Shown: positions 1 to 11,073 of the stretch, piece after piece | Position numbering within the stretch: position 1 is the first letter of the stretch | Layout: the number at the start of each line of letters is the position of its first letter | Source of the DNA: Rutpela maculata | Lineage: Eukaryota > Arthropoda > Insecta > Coleoptera > Cerambycidae | DNA length: 64,000 nucleotides | Direction of reading: 5' to 3' | NCBI GenBank assembly: GCA_936432065.2 | Contig: OW386286.2 | Location: forward strand, 265,813,987 to 265,877,986 | Program-made: the position numbers and the translations under genes | Notes under the pieces: generated by a model | The model's input: the letters and a program-made list of their open reading frames with translations, nothing else | Database searches by the model: none | Told to the model about the DNA's origin: nothing

Positions 1-367
1 TATACTTAATATAATATAATTATCTTTGCCTGTCTTGGGTCGTTTGTTTACATTCTTTTCGTTTCTTCATACACAGCACTGGTCACTAAATAACTCTGTT
101 TTAGTTATTTTCAAATATTAATTCTATTTCACCTTTGTTCTTTTGTTATGACGATCGATTTGCGCGGAACTTTTTTGAGCTACGATTCACCTAAACTTTA
201 TCAAATTTGATGGAGTTTCTCGGTTTTTATTGCGTTTTGTTGGGAGAGTCTTATGCACGCCTCCGTTCGCTTCGAAGATACAACCGACTCTCTTTGTAAT
301 TAAGTATAATATGTGAGTATAAAAGTGTGGGGTGTTTTTCGAACGATATTTCGAACAGACTCGATAA
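1..367. repeat. flank with dispersed repeat, second copy near 42.1 kb
   Basis: No gene is seen. About 137-290 matches 42070-42225 in the same orientation with scattered substitutions; both carry a TTTTGTTATG start and a long TTTTATCAAATTT block. This marks an old interspersed repeat of unknown class. The TAA at 365-367 is the left target duplication of the fold-back element that follows. Confidence 0.45.
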
Positions 368-908
368 CACAGCCACGCAAAAAAAAAGTTCTGTGCAGCG
401 GACCAAAATATATGAATATGGTGTATTTTTCGACGCTGAATCCGAATCCGTGGTCCAAAAAAAATCTATCGAGTCAGTTTTGTTTTTTAGTCAAAAACAT
501 CCCTTAAAATGGTGTAAAATCATAGAAATAATGTAATAACTCTTAATGAAGTGTGAAAAATGGTAGATGTTTTGTAGTCGAGAGTAGAGAATATAAATTC
601 GAGCCACAGTAAGCTATTTCTATAAATTAAACCGAAATCCGCCCTTATGGGGGGAGTGAAAACTACCGCTAAAACTCAAAAGACGCAGGTGAGTGTAAAT
701 AACATGTACAAAGGACAAAATTTTGTATCTCTTAGTGCAAAATATTTGACTCTGGTGAGACAACCAGCCCTTACTCTCAAAGGGTAGAGACTCAATCCTA
801 TGGAGGGTTTCAAAACGGGAAAAAAAATCAGGCAGGGTGAACAAATATGGAGCAAATTCATTCCAACCACCAAGGTGGTAAGAGCTAACCTACCTCCATG
901 CTCAAATG

Positions 909-3172
909 AAGAGCTAAGTGGATAAAGGTGTTATTGTCACAAAAACACGTTATTGAGTAATTTAACTCGAAAGACAAATAACTAAAGTTGTCAGTTGTCG
1001 TTATTTTCGAAAATTTTAAAAAATTAATGTGCATAACACCTTTATCCGTTCATAAGTTTCTCTGAAATGAATAAGGAATTAGTGAATAAAAGTGTTAAGA
1101 AATTAAACATATTTTATTATTATTAAAACATTGTACAATTTTTAGGTAGTCGGATAGTTCTACGGTTTTGAGCCACAGTTTGGTCATTTCCAAGTATGTT
1201 GTGATAATACGGCCTGTATTCTTCATTTATGAATGGTAATTGTTCTTTAAGATTGGCCAGTTTTCCTACACTTAGACTGCCCTTGTTTTCATTAAACACC
1301 GTTAGAGCAATACCGTCGGGATTTATCTTATGCATATTCCTTTTCTTTAAAATATCGACTTTGTAAAATGGAGTCATTTCATCTAGTGATGTAATAGGTG
1401 CCATTTTATACCGTCGCGAAAATAAACCTTTTCATTGGTCAAGTTTTTCTTCCTGTTGTACAAATTGAGTTTTGAGGAAATCCATCAATATCCTTGAAAT
1501 GATTCTTCATATCTATGACAACGGCGTCTTTGGGAGTTCTTAAAATTTCTCGATACTGGTCCGGAACGTAGATGTTTTGATGTTTCCTCAAAATTTTCTC
1601 GACTCTGCCAAAGTCTCTGTCTGAATCTAAATACGAATGTCCCACCCCCGAAAATTTATTTATTTTGGTAAAGTGTAATGATATTGAAGCTTTTATTTTG
1701 TCCACCACAGGAGTCGGGCCATATTATAATGTGATCGATCTTTTCTTGGAAATATTAATTGTAAATTTGTGAAAAGGTGTGTAAGCAACTGGCAATTTCT
1801 AGGCTTTCACGGCTGGCCATATCTTCAGTCCATGTGAAAAAGAACGTTTTTTTTTTCAGTATTCATCAATGTATGTATGCCAAGGTTGTAAAACCACATT
1901 TGACGAAGGTAAAATGCTTTAGATGTACTTAATTTTGGCAGCGGCATGGTTTGCTGAAGATCTAAAGTAAGAAAGCAAATCGGTCTATCTTCTGTAACTT
2001 TTGCTCCGTCACGCTTTTGTTGTTCGAAAGCTAGTTTGTAATTTTCTCCGTATTCTTTAGTATTATTTCCAGCATCACGCATCACATTTGGGAAAAAATG
2101 TGAGTCATTTCATGATCTCAATTAAACAATTTTGAATACCATGGACGTAATTTCAGCATTTTTATTGGGTAGGCAGGGATTTTTCACAGATAACCCAATA
2201 GATGTAAGCATAGCGAACCCTGTAATTCTTAAACGATAACCTTATAAACCCAAATGACCTTTGACTTGATTGGCGTAATTATCATACTTATTATTTTTCC
2301 GCAAGAATTTCGGAATTCGCCAGATTTGCCTTAAACAATTTAATGCTCTTTCAAAATATTGGGTGGGCAGAAGCCATACCAGATATCAGTTTTGCTCTTG
2401 TCATAAAAATTTCTACGGTCCAGCCCTCTTCTACTTGCCAGCATAAAAATGTTTGTACAAAAATCAACATCGCAAAGCGTCACTTTCCAGTATTTCTGAT
2501 TTGCTAGAATACTTTGGTAAATTCGTATTTTATTACCTATTGCATTTTATATTGATGTTTTGTTTTTAAAACATTATTAAAACTGGCCTGGGAAGAAATT
2601 GCCACTATGTGACTGATTTCTGCTGAATTGCCAAAAGGTATAAATGTGTTTACAGCAGGTTGCTCAAGTACCATCTCGACTCTTGTACCATCTCATACCA
2701 TTTCGAAATTGAACGAAATGAATATATGGATTAAAACACTATAAGCACTATTTCCAAATATCAGCCAATTTATAAACATCTTACATGATTCATGAAATCG
2801 TTTATTCATTGCCATGTGTAATATCAGTTTACTACGACTGGCCATTTTCACTGTAATAGTAAGAAACACTTAACACAACTTGTCACATTAATGTCAATAT
2901 AACATAACTTTAAAAGCAAAGTGTTTTGGATTAAAAGAATTTAATATCGCACAGTAATGGATAAAGGTATGTGATCATGACACCTTTATCCATTAAATTA
3001 TATAAAAACTCTATGTACATAACATCTTTTTCAAACATTAAAACGCATTTAGGAAAGGTTTATTATCCCAAAAACTTATTGAAATGATAGATTATAAGTT
3101 AAAATAGTTGTCTGTGTAGAAATCTCAAAATTTTCAAAAATGTCACATAACACTTTTATCCACTTAGCTCTT
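909..3172. mobile_element. DNA transposon with 26-bp TIRs and a decayed DDE-like transposase
   Basis: The termini are inverted: AAGAGCTAAGTGGATAAA on the left and its complement at 3150-3172, with one mismatch over about 26 bp. CAAATG occurs immediately outside both ends (903-908 and 3173-3178), a 6-bp target duplication. The uninterrupted target sequence can be read in the opposite arm of the host fold-back element near 3880. The subterminal motif AACACCTTTATCC recurs near 1030 and 2980. The interior carries a broken transposase-like gene on the minus strand (about 1123-2085); the rest is AT-rich. The 2264-bp copy is dead. Confidence 0.75.
1123..2085 (-). pseudogene. broken DUF7869-like (DDE-type) transposase fragment
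   Basis: Three minus-strand open segments (2085-1825, 1708-1439, 1404-1123) form one damaged protein. In order they show a beta strand reading FLTLDLQQTMPLP, then KAFYLRQMWFYNLGIH, an out-of-frame stretch (about 1824-1709) with MASRESLEIASCL and DSCGGQNK, and then GHSYLDSDRDFGRVEK. Spaced D (LTLDLQ), D (SDSCGGQNK-like block) and D/E (the DSDRDFGRVE segment) resemble the arthropod proteins annotated as DUF7869, thought to be RNase-H-fold transposases; that assignment is from memory of the family. Stops and frame changes near 1709-1824 and 1404-1439 show it is not functional. The N-terminal region is missing or too decayed to recognise. Confidence 0.55.
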
Positions 3173-4265
3173 CAAATGTTACATATGGGTGCTATTAAAA
3201 TTCGGAAAGGGTCAAACGCTTGTAGCTCATTGTGTCAAATATATAAATCTGGTACGACAACCACCAAATCTTTTTAATAAGGTTGAAAATCACCCCTATT
3301 GGGTGGGGGGTACAAACTACCCCCAAATACGGACGGAAATAAATAGACGGAAATTTAGTTAATTTAGGTATACAGCTTACATAGATAGAAAAAAATGGTC
3401 ACTGAAGAGATAACATCCTATATCTGTGACTAAAAAAATAGGAAAAGAAAACTACGGAAAAGATATTTTGAAGATAAGAGAGAAAAATCATAAGAAAAGA
3501 AAATATTTGGATTGAAGGTCCAAAGTATGATATAAATAGGAAAAAGAATAGCTTTACACAGACTAAAAGATAGATAAGTTGATAAATGTTAAGATAAACA
3601 GTTGAATAAGCAGATATGGTATAATAAATAAAACACAACTGGGCAATGCTTAATGTATGACTTTGTTCCATTTTTATCTACTCTGCCTAAAACTACAAAT
3701 GCCTGAATTTTTGTGCAAGGATATTAGAAGTAATGAAATCCGTCCGTCTGTGGGGGTAGTTTTTACCTCTCCCCCACAGGGGTAATTTTCAACCTTATTA
3801 AGATTGGGTGGTTGTCGTATCAGATTCGCATATTTGGCACGATGAGCTACAAGTATCTGACCCTTTCCGAATTTCAATAGCACCTATATGCATCATTTGA
3901 GCATGGGGGTAGCTCTTACTAAGGGTAGATTCTAGTCATGTGTCGGTGGTTGGAACGAATTCACTCCATATTTGTTCACCCTGCTTAAAACTATAAAAGC
4001 CTCAATATTTTTCCCCGTTTTGAAACCTATGAGGGGTGGGGGTAGTTTTCACCCTCCACAGGGTTGATTCTCTACCCTTTGAGAGTAATGGCTGGTTGTC
4101 GCACCAGAGTCAAATATTTTGCACTGAGATACAAAAATTTGTCCTTTGTACACGTTATTTACACTCGCCTGCGTCTTTGGAGTTTTAGCGGTAGTTTTCA
4201 CTCCCTCATAAGGGCGGATTTCGGTTTAATTTATAGAAATAGCTTACTGTGGCTCGAATTTATAT

Positions 4266-4665
4266 TGTAATGTGTTACAACCCTTAGAATGAATGTAGTG
4301 TATTTGCACCTACTCGAAAAAGAACTACCAGAAGATTCCAAAGTGACATCTGGAATTCTCTAGAGAATGGTGGCGTCATCACAGAACAATCGAGATCTGT
4401 CATTTTTAGGTATAAAGACCGACCGCATTCTCGGCGAGTAGTTCAGAAAGTGGAGAAAGTATAGAAAGTGAGGTTAAGAGTTCAAAGATAAACAAAGTAA
4501 TAAACATTGTGATTTTTAGTCAGTAAAGTGTATTTAAATTAATAATAGTATTGTGAAGTATCCAGTAAACATTTAATAAAGTGTGTTAGTGGACATCTCT
4601 TGTTATAATTTTTGGAACCCACGGAATTTGCGAGGGTGGTTTCCTAAGGGTGGAAACACGTTACA
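4266..4665 (+). repeat. 5' LTR
   Basis: TG...CA-bounded repeat. A TATAAA box is at 4411-4416 and an AATAAA signal at 4575-4580, consistent with a U3-R-U5 layout and transcription starting near 4440. Confidence 0.92.
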
Positions 4666-4667
4666 AT

Positions 4668-4682
4668 TGGTGTCAGAAGCGG
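4668..4682 (+). other. primer binding site, probably tRNA-Leu
   Basis: TGGTGTCAGAAGCGG starts two bases after the LTR. It begins TGG as expected for pairing with a tRNA 3' CCA end, and the following bases fit tRNA-Leu acceptor sequences. The tRNA identity is an inference. Confidence 0.65.
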
Positions 4683-5099
4683 AATTTTATGACAAGAGGG
4701 GCTCTGAAGTTGTGCTGGAGTGTTCGAGAAGTATTCTCGAGGTTTAGTGCTAACACAGTGGACTAAATTACTGGACACATTGTTCGAGGGTTATTTTCGG
4801 TCAGAAAAATAGTGTTAAGTGCATTTTTGAGACATTGTAGAACATTTTATTAGGACATTAGTGCGATAAACTGAGAAGTGATAGAGACACTAAAAAAAAA
4901 AAAAAACTCATTTGCGTTAGTGCGCGAAAATTACTAGAACTTTTCTAGTTGGACATTAGTGGAGATTATTAAATTCTCTGAACTGGATAGTGACAAGACT
5001 CTGGATAAGACTTTTTCGTGCTGTTTCGAGATTTTTCTGGAAAGTTCCATTACCGATATTGACGTGACAGTTAAATTTATTTTATTTTAATTTCATCGT

Positions 5100-7793
5100 A
5101 TGCCCGTAACAACAAGAAGTATGGCATCCGATAAACAAATACAGGACTTATTCGAACAATTCCAAAAAATGATGGCACAGCAGCGCCAGGAGGAGGACAA
5201 ACGGCGTCAAGAGGAAAGGGACGAATTAAAGAAAATTATGGAAGATCAGGAAATAAGACGTCAGAAAGAAAAAGAGGATGAAGAAACAAGACGTCAGAAA
5301 GAAAAAGAGGATGAAGAAAGAAGACGTCAAGAACAAGAAAGACGACGTCAGAAAGAAAAAGAGGATGAAGAAACAAGACGTCAGAAAGAAAAAGAAGAAC
5401 AAGAAAAGCGACGTCAAGAAGAAAAAGAAGAGCAAGAAACAAGACGTCAAGAAGAAAGAGATGAATTAAAGAAAATGATGAAAAATCTGGAAATAAAACA
5501 CCAACAAGAAAAAGAAGAACAAGAAAGACAGCGTCAAGAAGAAAAAGAGGAACAAGAAAGACGCCAAGAAGAATTAAGGAAAATTCTGAATGAACAAATG
5601 AAAATACAGCAGGACGCTATCATTTCTGCCAACGAAGGACTAAAGAGTGAAGTCAAAGAAGAGATAAACAAGGTAGAAGAAAAAGTAGGTGAAGTCGAGA
5701 CAGAAGTCAGTCAAGTTAAAGAGAAAGTAAACAAGTTCGAAGAAGAAGTTAAAGGAGAAATAGACCGGCTTAAACGACAGTTGAGAGATAGAGGAAGCCA
5801 GCAGGTGGTATCATCAGGTCAGCGACTAAAACCTCCTTCTTTTGATGGCCAAAGTTCCTGGACGACGTACAAGAGGCAGTTTGAGGCAGCAGCGTGTGCG
5901 AACAACTGGGATAACGAGGAAAAGGCCATGGCATTAGTTCTGGCGTTAAGGGGTCAGGCCTCAGAATTACTTCAGACTATCCCAGTGGAGAAACAAAGGG
6001 ACTTTAAAGTCTTGGAGGCTGCATTAGACTTGAGGTATGGCGATCAACACCTTGCCCAATTATACCAGGCTCAGCTGAAATCCCGGATGCAAAAAGCTGG
6101 GGAAAGTTTACAAGAATTTGAAGCTGCGATAGAGAGACTGGCACACCTGGCGTATCCGAGTGCACCTAAAGAATTCCAGGAACAATTAGCCGTGGGGGCC
6201 TTTTTAGATGGTATAAGGGACGAAGAGGTCAGGCGAGTTCTGAGGCTGACGAGACACCAAAGTAGTAGCGAAGCTTTGGTGCGGGCACTCGAAGTAGAAG
6301 CCGCTTACAGGGATACGCCAAGGTCAAGAGTGCGAGCTGTGACTCTCGAAGAATCACAACCAGAAATGAACCAGAACCCCATGTTGACAGAAATACAGAA
6401 AATGTTCACCAAATTATGTGATAAATTGGATGGCCTCGGGAAGCAAGAAAAACAACAAAATAAAGGAAAGCCGAGCGGAGGTATTAAATGTTTCAACTGC
6501 GGCAAGGTGGGACATATGAAACGAGACTGTCGACAGCAGAACTCGGAGAGTCGAGTAAATGCTGTGAATGTTGAAGAGAAGCAGGAAAACAGTACCAGGG
6601 GGGTTGTTCTGGCTAGGGAATGCAGTGCCCCCAGAGAAATTAAGATTTCCCAGCTTCGAAGAATCGCAAGCAGTCTGTTGTTGCATGGATATGTGAACGG
6701 AAGAAAATGTTTGTTTACCATCGACACAGGTACTACGTCATCAATAGTACGGCCAGGATTTATATCGGGCATAAAGATTACCAAGAGGCAAAATGAAGAA
6801 GTGATCGTCCGGACAGCTACGGGGGACAGGGCTACGGTTCATGGAGAAGTAGACCTGGGTTTGCAGATTGGGCATTTGAGGTTCGACCACAGGGTCATCG
6901 TGGCTGACATTACGGATGACTTCATTTTGGGACTGGACATTATGGAACAGTATGGATTTATTGTTGACGTAGGGAAGCGAATGTTAAGGATTGGGAACGA
7001 ACAATTTAGTTTGTCAAAAGTGAACGACCAATGCGAGAAAACCAGGCTGTTGACAACGCAGGCAGTCAAAACTCCTGCATTATACAGAAAAACAGACAAG
7101 GAAGATTGCAAGGTGAGAAAATTGCCGAACATGGTAGAAGTCAACACTGTCAAGGTCGATCTTCCAGAGAGTTGGTCAAAGAAAACTCTGAGGCAAGAGC
7201 AATTGCGCGATGTAGAAATCGGACCCATGTTGAGAGCAAAAGAAAAGGGAACGCGTCCAGCATGGAAGGATGTTTCCAACAAAGAAGTGGGGCTGAAGGC
7301 TTTATGGTCACAATGGGATTCACTTACGGTCGTAGATGGGCTTTTGAGGAGAGCATGGGAAAGCCCAGATGGGAAGCAGGTTGCCATGCGTCTAGTGATT
7401 CCCAGGTGTCGTGTACCAGAAGTACTCCAGGAAGCACATAATGAAACATCCAGCAGACACTTCGGCATAAACAAGACATTGAGTAGAGCACGGGAACAAT
7501 TCTATTGGGTTAATAGTCGCCAGGATGTGGAGGCCTGGTGTCGCAAGTGTAAGAATTGTGCTGCCCGTGGGGAACCATTTTCCATGAGCAACTACAGAAA
7601 TGGAAGTCGAGAACAGCCGAAGAATGATCGAGAGCAGATGAACAGAACTAGTAACCGCTTGAAGGCTCGTTATGATCAGAATGCCAGTACAGGGGGATTC
7701 AAGGTGGGGGTACAACCCACAGCGGAAGGAATGGAGATCCCCGAAACTTCAACCTCCTTGGGATGGACCGTATACTGTTATTACCCGAATTAA
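5100..7793 (+). CDS. Gag-protease polyprotein fused to an integrase zinc-binding remnant
   Basis: One 897-residue frame from the ATG at 5100. Residues about 20-235 are an extremely charged coiled coil built on degenerate units like QKEKEDEETRR. Residues about 245-430 are a retrotransposon Gag region (PPSFDGQSSWTTYKRQFE). A CCHC knuckle, CFNCGKVGHMKRDC, lies near 461, and an aspartic protease active site, FTIDTGTTSS, near 540. The frame then passes straight into the region normally found after RNase H and into an integrase HHCC zinc finger (HNETSSRHFG ... CRKCKNC, about 779-820). Reverse transcriptase, RNase H and the DDE core are absent, so two internal deletions have kept an open frame. The last ~35 residues are out of frame with the true integrase C-terminus. 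Confidence 0.85.
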   Translation: MPVTTRSMASDKQIQDLFEQFQKMMAQQRQEEDKRRQEERDELKKIMEDQEIRRQKEKEDEETRRQKEKEDEERRRQEQERRRQKEKEDEETRRQKEKEEQEKRRQEEKEEQETRRQEERDELKKMMKNLEIKHQQEKEEQERQRQEEKEEQERRQEELRKILNEQMKIQQDAIISANEGLKSEVKEEINKVEEKVGEVETEVSQVKEKVNKFEEEVKGEIDRLKRQLRDRGSQQVVSSGQRLKPPSFDGQSSWTTYKRQFEAAACANNWDNEEKAMALVLALRGQASELLQTIPVEKQRDFKVLEAALDLRYGDQHLAQLYQAQLKSRMQKAGESLQEFEAAIERLAHLAYPSAPKEFQEQLAVGAFLDGIRDEEVRRVLRLTRHQSSSEALVRALEVEAAYRDTPRSRVRAVTLEESQPEMNQNPMLTEIQKMFTKLCDKLDGLGKQEKQQNKGKPSGGIKCFNCGKVGHMKRDCRQQNSESRVNAVNVEEKQENSTRGVVLARECSAPREIKISQLRRIASSLLLHGYVNGRKCLFTIDTGTTSSIVRPGFISGIKITKRQNEEVIVRTATGDRATVHGEVDLGLQIGHLRFDHRVIVADITDDFILGLDIMEQYGFIVDVGKRMLRIGNEQFSLSKVNDQCEKTRLLTTQAVKTPALYRKTDKEDCKVRKLPNMVEVNTVKVDLPESWSKKTLRQEQLRDVEIGPMLRAKEKGTRPAWKDVSNKEVGLKALWSQWDSLTVVDGLLRRAWESPDGKQVAMRLVIPRCRVPEVLQEAHNETSSRHFGINKTLSRAREQFYWVNSRQDVEAWCRKCKNCAARGEPFSMSNYRNGSREQPKNDREQMNRTSNRLKARYDQNASTGGFKVGVQPTAEGMEIPETSTSLGWTVYCYYPN

Positions 7794-7911
7794 TGATGTT
7801 GTCTATCGTATTCAACGAAACAAAAAGTCCAAGATGAAGATCGTACACTTGGATAGACTGGCGAAGTATGTGAAAGAGGCTGAATTGCCTGACCGGGACG
7901 TTCAGGCTTAA
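7672..7911 (+). pseudogene. integrase C-terminal fragment in a shifted frame
   Basis: An open frame offset by one from the Gag-protease frame reads PPWDGPYTVITRINDVVYRI and KMKIVHLDRLAKYV. This is the typical C-terminal GPY/F-type module of gypsy integrases, here separated from its core by a deletion and a frameshift. It ends at TAA just before the polypurine tract. Confidence 0.7.
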
Positions 7912-7922
7912 GGAGGGGGCAG
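7909..7922 (+). other. polypurine tract
   Basis: TTAAGGAGGGGGCAG directly precedes the 3' LTR and is the expected plus-strand primer for reverse transcription. Confidence 0.8.
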
Positions 7923-8322
7923 TGTAATGTGTTACAACCCTTAGAATGAATGTAGTGTATTTGCACCTACTCGAAAAAGAACTACCAGAAGATTCCAAAG
8001 TGACATCTGGAATTCTCTAGAGAATGGTGGCGTCATCACAGAACAATCGAGATCTGTCATTTTTAGGTATAAAGACCGACCGCATTCTCGGCGAGTAGTT
8101 CAGAAAGTGGAGAAAGTATAGAAAGTGAGGTTAAGAGTTCAAAGATAAACAAAGTAATAAACATTGTGATTTTTAGTCAGTAAAGTGTATTTAAATTAAT
8201 AATAGTATTGTGAAGTATCCAGTAAACATTTAATAAAGTGTGTTAGTGGACATCTCTTGTTATAATTTTTGGAACCCACGGAATTTGCGAGGATGGTTTC
8301 CTAAAGGTGGAAACACGTTACA
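7923..8322 (+). repeat. 3' LTR
   Basis: Same length and sequence as the 5' LTR apart from two G-to-A differences near 8294 and 8305. Its end, TTACA, abuts the ATAT target duplication. Confidence 0.92.
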
Positions 8323-8549
8323 ATATTCTCTGCTCTCAACTACAAAACATCTACCATTTTTTACACTTCATTAAGTTATTACATTATTTCTATGATTTTA
8401 CACAATTTTAAGGGATGTTTTTGTCTAAAAAACAAAATTGACACGATAGATTTTTTTTTTGACCACGAATTCGGATTCAGCGTCGAAAAATAAACCATAT
8501 CCATATAATTTGATCCGCTTCACAGAACTTTTTTTTTGTGGCTGTGTAA

Positions 8550-9147
8550 TAGAACATGGTATGGTCTGGGAAGTCGAAAAATCTGATAAGTAAAACGATT
8601 ACAAGTACATTTTTTTACGAGTAAGCTACTAATTTTTGCTGACCAGTTGATTGGTTGACTGTCGAAGATATTTACAGGACAGGAATTAGTACTATTGTAA
8701 TTTTTGTTGCTTAATTTCGGTTGTCTTTTCGTAAGTTTACCGTCGATGCAGTTACAATGATTTATTTTCCTTGTACGGAAATAAAATATATTAATGTATA
8801 CTATCAAGTTGACGTAACTTTCTTTACATTAATGGTATGTAATTAATAAAATTTGTAATTTTAATAAATAAAAAATACTGGGATCTACTGCATCATTAGC
8901 CATTAGTTTCTTTCAAATGAGTGACTTCTTCTATGTTATTAGACGAAGAAATGATCATTTTCGTAACACCAAGGAAGTTTTGTAATATTTTTAATGTCAT
9001 TACAGACAATATTACTCTTTTTTTCATGAATATTATATTAATGTAAGTAATCTGATAAATTTAAATATGTTTTTATAAGATATTAATTATTAATTTTTTT
9101 AATTACAATCTTTCTTTCATACATTTAATATTTAACATTCAATATGA
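8550..9147. other. no recognisable gene or element
   Basis: AT-rich sequence with short frames only. No domain, TIR or tandem structure was found. Confidence 0.4.
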
Positions 9148-9625
9148 AAAAACCGCTGCCCAAGGAATCACTACTTCCACATCCAGATTTTCCATCCAAG
9201 CCTCTCACAACGAAAAAAATTTGTATGTGGAAATAATTATTTATGGGACTTTAATAATATAATATTTGAAAGAGTCTACCCCAAAACCCATAAAACGATA
9301 TCCCACATCGGTACCGGGGTGTGGGTGGTGATAGGATGGGTAGTAGAGGGGGTGGATGAAGTAAAAAAACATTTTGAAGTTTCTGTTCTTGTTCACACAC
9401 TGGTTCTTGTTCACACACTAAATCACAATTTTTTTCGGGGTGGGGGTGGTAATCGAGGTGGCTAATGCCAAAAATTTTTGGAGACCTTATAAGCGTCTCT
9501 AGTATATAAGAAATACCAATTTTATGGACTCTTACCCGATTGATTTATCTATTTACCTCAATTTACCCCCCAACCCTTCAACGGAATAAGATGAAATATA
9601 ATCTAGTTCCAGATCTCGTTTTATT
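9148..9625 (+). mobile_element. Helentron/DINE-like repeat, copy 1, 3' truncated
   Basis: It starts with the family 5' motif ACCGCTGCCCAAGGAATCA and keeps the C-rich/G-rich middle and the TTACCCCCCAACCC block. It stops after TAATCTAGTTCCAGATCTCG, so the microsatellite and terminal hairpin are missing. Confidence 0.65.
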
Positions 9626-10998
9626 TTTCGCATTAATTTTTAAATTTATTAAAAACTAAAATAGTATTTAATTGTTATAGATTTTTATTGAATTATTTTT
9701 TAGAATCGCCAAATGTGCATAACTGAATGCCTAGCCTATATGACGTAATATAGACGGAGCCTAGGGCCCCTGCGGGTGCCCGGGCCCCGGGATTTATCCT
9801 CCCTGCGTCCCCCTGTCGGCGGCCCTGCTGAAACTATGCGAATGTTGGACACTCACATTGGAGGACAGCTCCATCAAAATAGGGACTGCCCCCCTAATGG
9901 GGAACGAATGATCACTTTAGTAAAGAGAGATTCTTATGTTGTTTCAAATCTTCTGTCCTTTTATCAAATAAAATCTCTCCTAGGTACACCAAAAAACAGT
10001 TTCTTGAGCGATTTAATTTACAAAGTCTTTTCATTAAACTCACAAAGCATTTGCTAGTATTCCTTCCGGATCAAGCCCAGCGGTTACCACTGCTACAAAC
10101 GCAAAATACACACATTTCCATTATTTTCCATAAGAATAGCGATTTTATCAGTCGCATACCAGCTAGATAAATAGCGCATAGGATTTCAGTATATAGTACA
10201 AGGCCACTTACGTAACAGAACTGACACACAATGTGTCAATCATGCGTGTACACGCCGGGAGCTCACCACAGTGCCTCCACCACAGCGAATTCGACGCCCG
10301 GGACGGACTTTTGCGGATGGCCAATTCGCAGTCTTCGACGCCGAGTGTAGTTTCTCGCGAGTCGCGTAAACATCGCAGTATAATTTTTTTGTTAGGTATT
10401 AGTTCCACACATTAGGAATTTAAGCATGAGTGTTAGTCATAATGATTCGATTTGTATGGTGTCTAATTTTAATTAAACCGAATGCAGGTAGGTTACAAGG
10501 CTATTTTTTTAACGCTATAATTAGTATTGTCGTATGTATGATTGATCTCGTTATATCACAACATTTAAAAAATAATGCAAGAAACGATAGTCCTACTACG
10601 TGTATACAGTGTGTCCACATGGTGACCATTAGGGAGGCGCACATTGGAAAGCAACGTCGTTTGTCTACATCTACGAAAATAGCCCAGTTGGTGAAGGTAT
10701 TTACCTCCAAAAACTTTCAAAATGAATAATTCCTTTTTTAATAAGTTCGTGAAAGTGTATAGAATAATATCCTGAAAAGTTTACATTTCGCTCGGATGCA
10801 GAACAAAAAAAATTTGAAAAAAAATTTTCTTCATCCATTTTTTCAAAATTTTCAAATTGAGTCAAGGACAAAAATCTGCCGACAGTAGAGATTTCAATCA
10901 AATTAAATGAAAAAAAATGGCAAATACCCTTGAGACATTGTACCTACTTTAGAGTAGTGCTGCGGAAAAGTGGCTTTGGGTTAACCTAACCTAAAAAT
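9626..10998. other. mixed repeat debris
   Basis: A GC-rich patch at 9755-9830 (runs of GGGCCC type) looks like a transposon end. A second GC-rich patch lies at 10230-10380. The segment 10700-10990 is inverted relative to 15045-15175 and 16905-17075, so it is one arm of an older inverted repeat whose other arm has been split. Small frames at 10208-10729 have no recognisable domains. Confidence 0.4.
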
Positions 10999-11073
10999 CG
11001 CAGATATTATTTCCACATTTAGTGGAAGTATAGAAATGACAAAAAATTTTTAATTGTTCAGTTAGGCTTAGAA
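10999..11073 (-). mobile_element. Helentron/DINE-like repeat, copy 2, hairpin end
   Basis: Inverted copy carrying the terminal hairpin region (TTCCACATTTAGTGGAAG) and the adjacent GGCTTAGAAT block. It is continued at 13837-14248 after the LINE insertion. Confidence 0.65.

Larger units (their letters stand above)
4266..8322 (+). mobile_element. gypsy-type LTR retrotransposon, internally deleted, young
   Basis: Two 400-bp direct repeats (4266-4665 and 7923-8322) start TGTAATG and end TTACA. They differ at two positions by my reading, which implies a recent insertion. ATAT flanks both sides, a 4-bp duplication seen by comparison with the opposite arm of the host element near 590. A primer site follows the left LTR and a purine tract precedes the right one. 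The interior encodes Gag, a zinc knuckle, protease and an integrase zinc-binding domain, but no reverse transcriptase, RNase H or integrase catalytic core. At 4057 bp it is a deletion derivative that would need enzymes from a full-length relative. Confidence 0.92.
368..8546. mobile_element. long-TIR fold-back DNA element, split by two later insertions
   Basis: The two ends are inverted copies that begin CACAGCC and continue through an A-run, AGTTCTGTG and several hundred further bases. The left arm runs from 368 to 908 and resumes at 3179. The right arm runs from about 3720 to 4265 and resumes at 8323-8546. TAA flanks both ends (365-367 and 8547-8549). Removing the inserts at 909-3172 and 4266-8322 restores a palindrome of roughly 1.85 kb centred near 3540. 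No transposase of its own is visible, so it is non-autonomous. A 3-bp TAA duplication fits Harbinger-like or CACTA-like enzymes; the superfamily is not settled. Confidence 0.75.

Noticed and set aside
313..536. Two overlapping short frames
   Set aside because: They lie in the terminal inverted repeat of the fold-back element and are mirrored at 8323-8546; not coding.
5226..5469. Low-complexity frames on both strands in the Gag coiled-coil region
   Set aside because: Shadow frames of a repetitive GAA/AGA-rich coding sequence; no independent evidence.
6305..7474. Minus-strand frames of 159 and 211 codons, and similar ones
   Set aside because: Antisense shadows of the Gag-protease reading frame, without recognisable domains.
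10208..10415. GC-rich segment considered as a tRNA-derived SINE
   Set aside because: No A-box/B-box pair or cloverleaf could be drawn with confidence.
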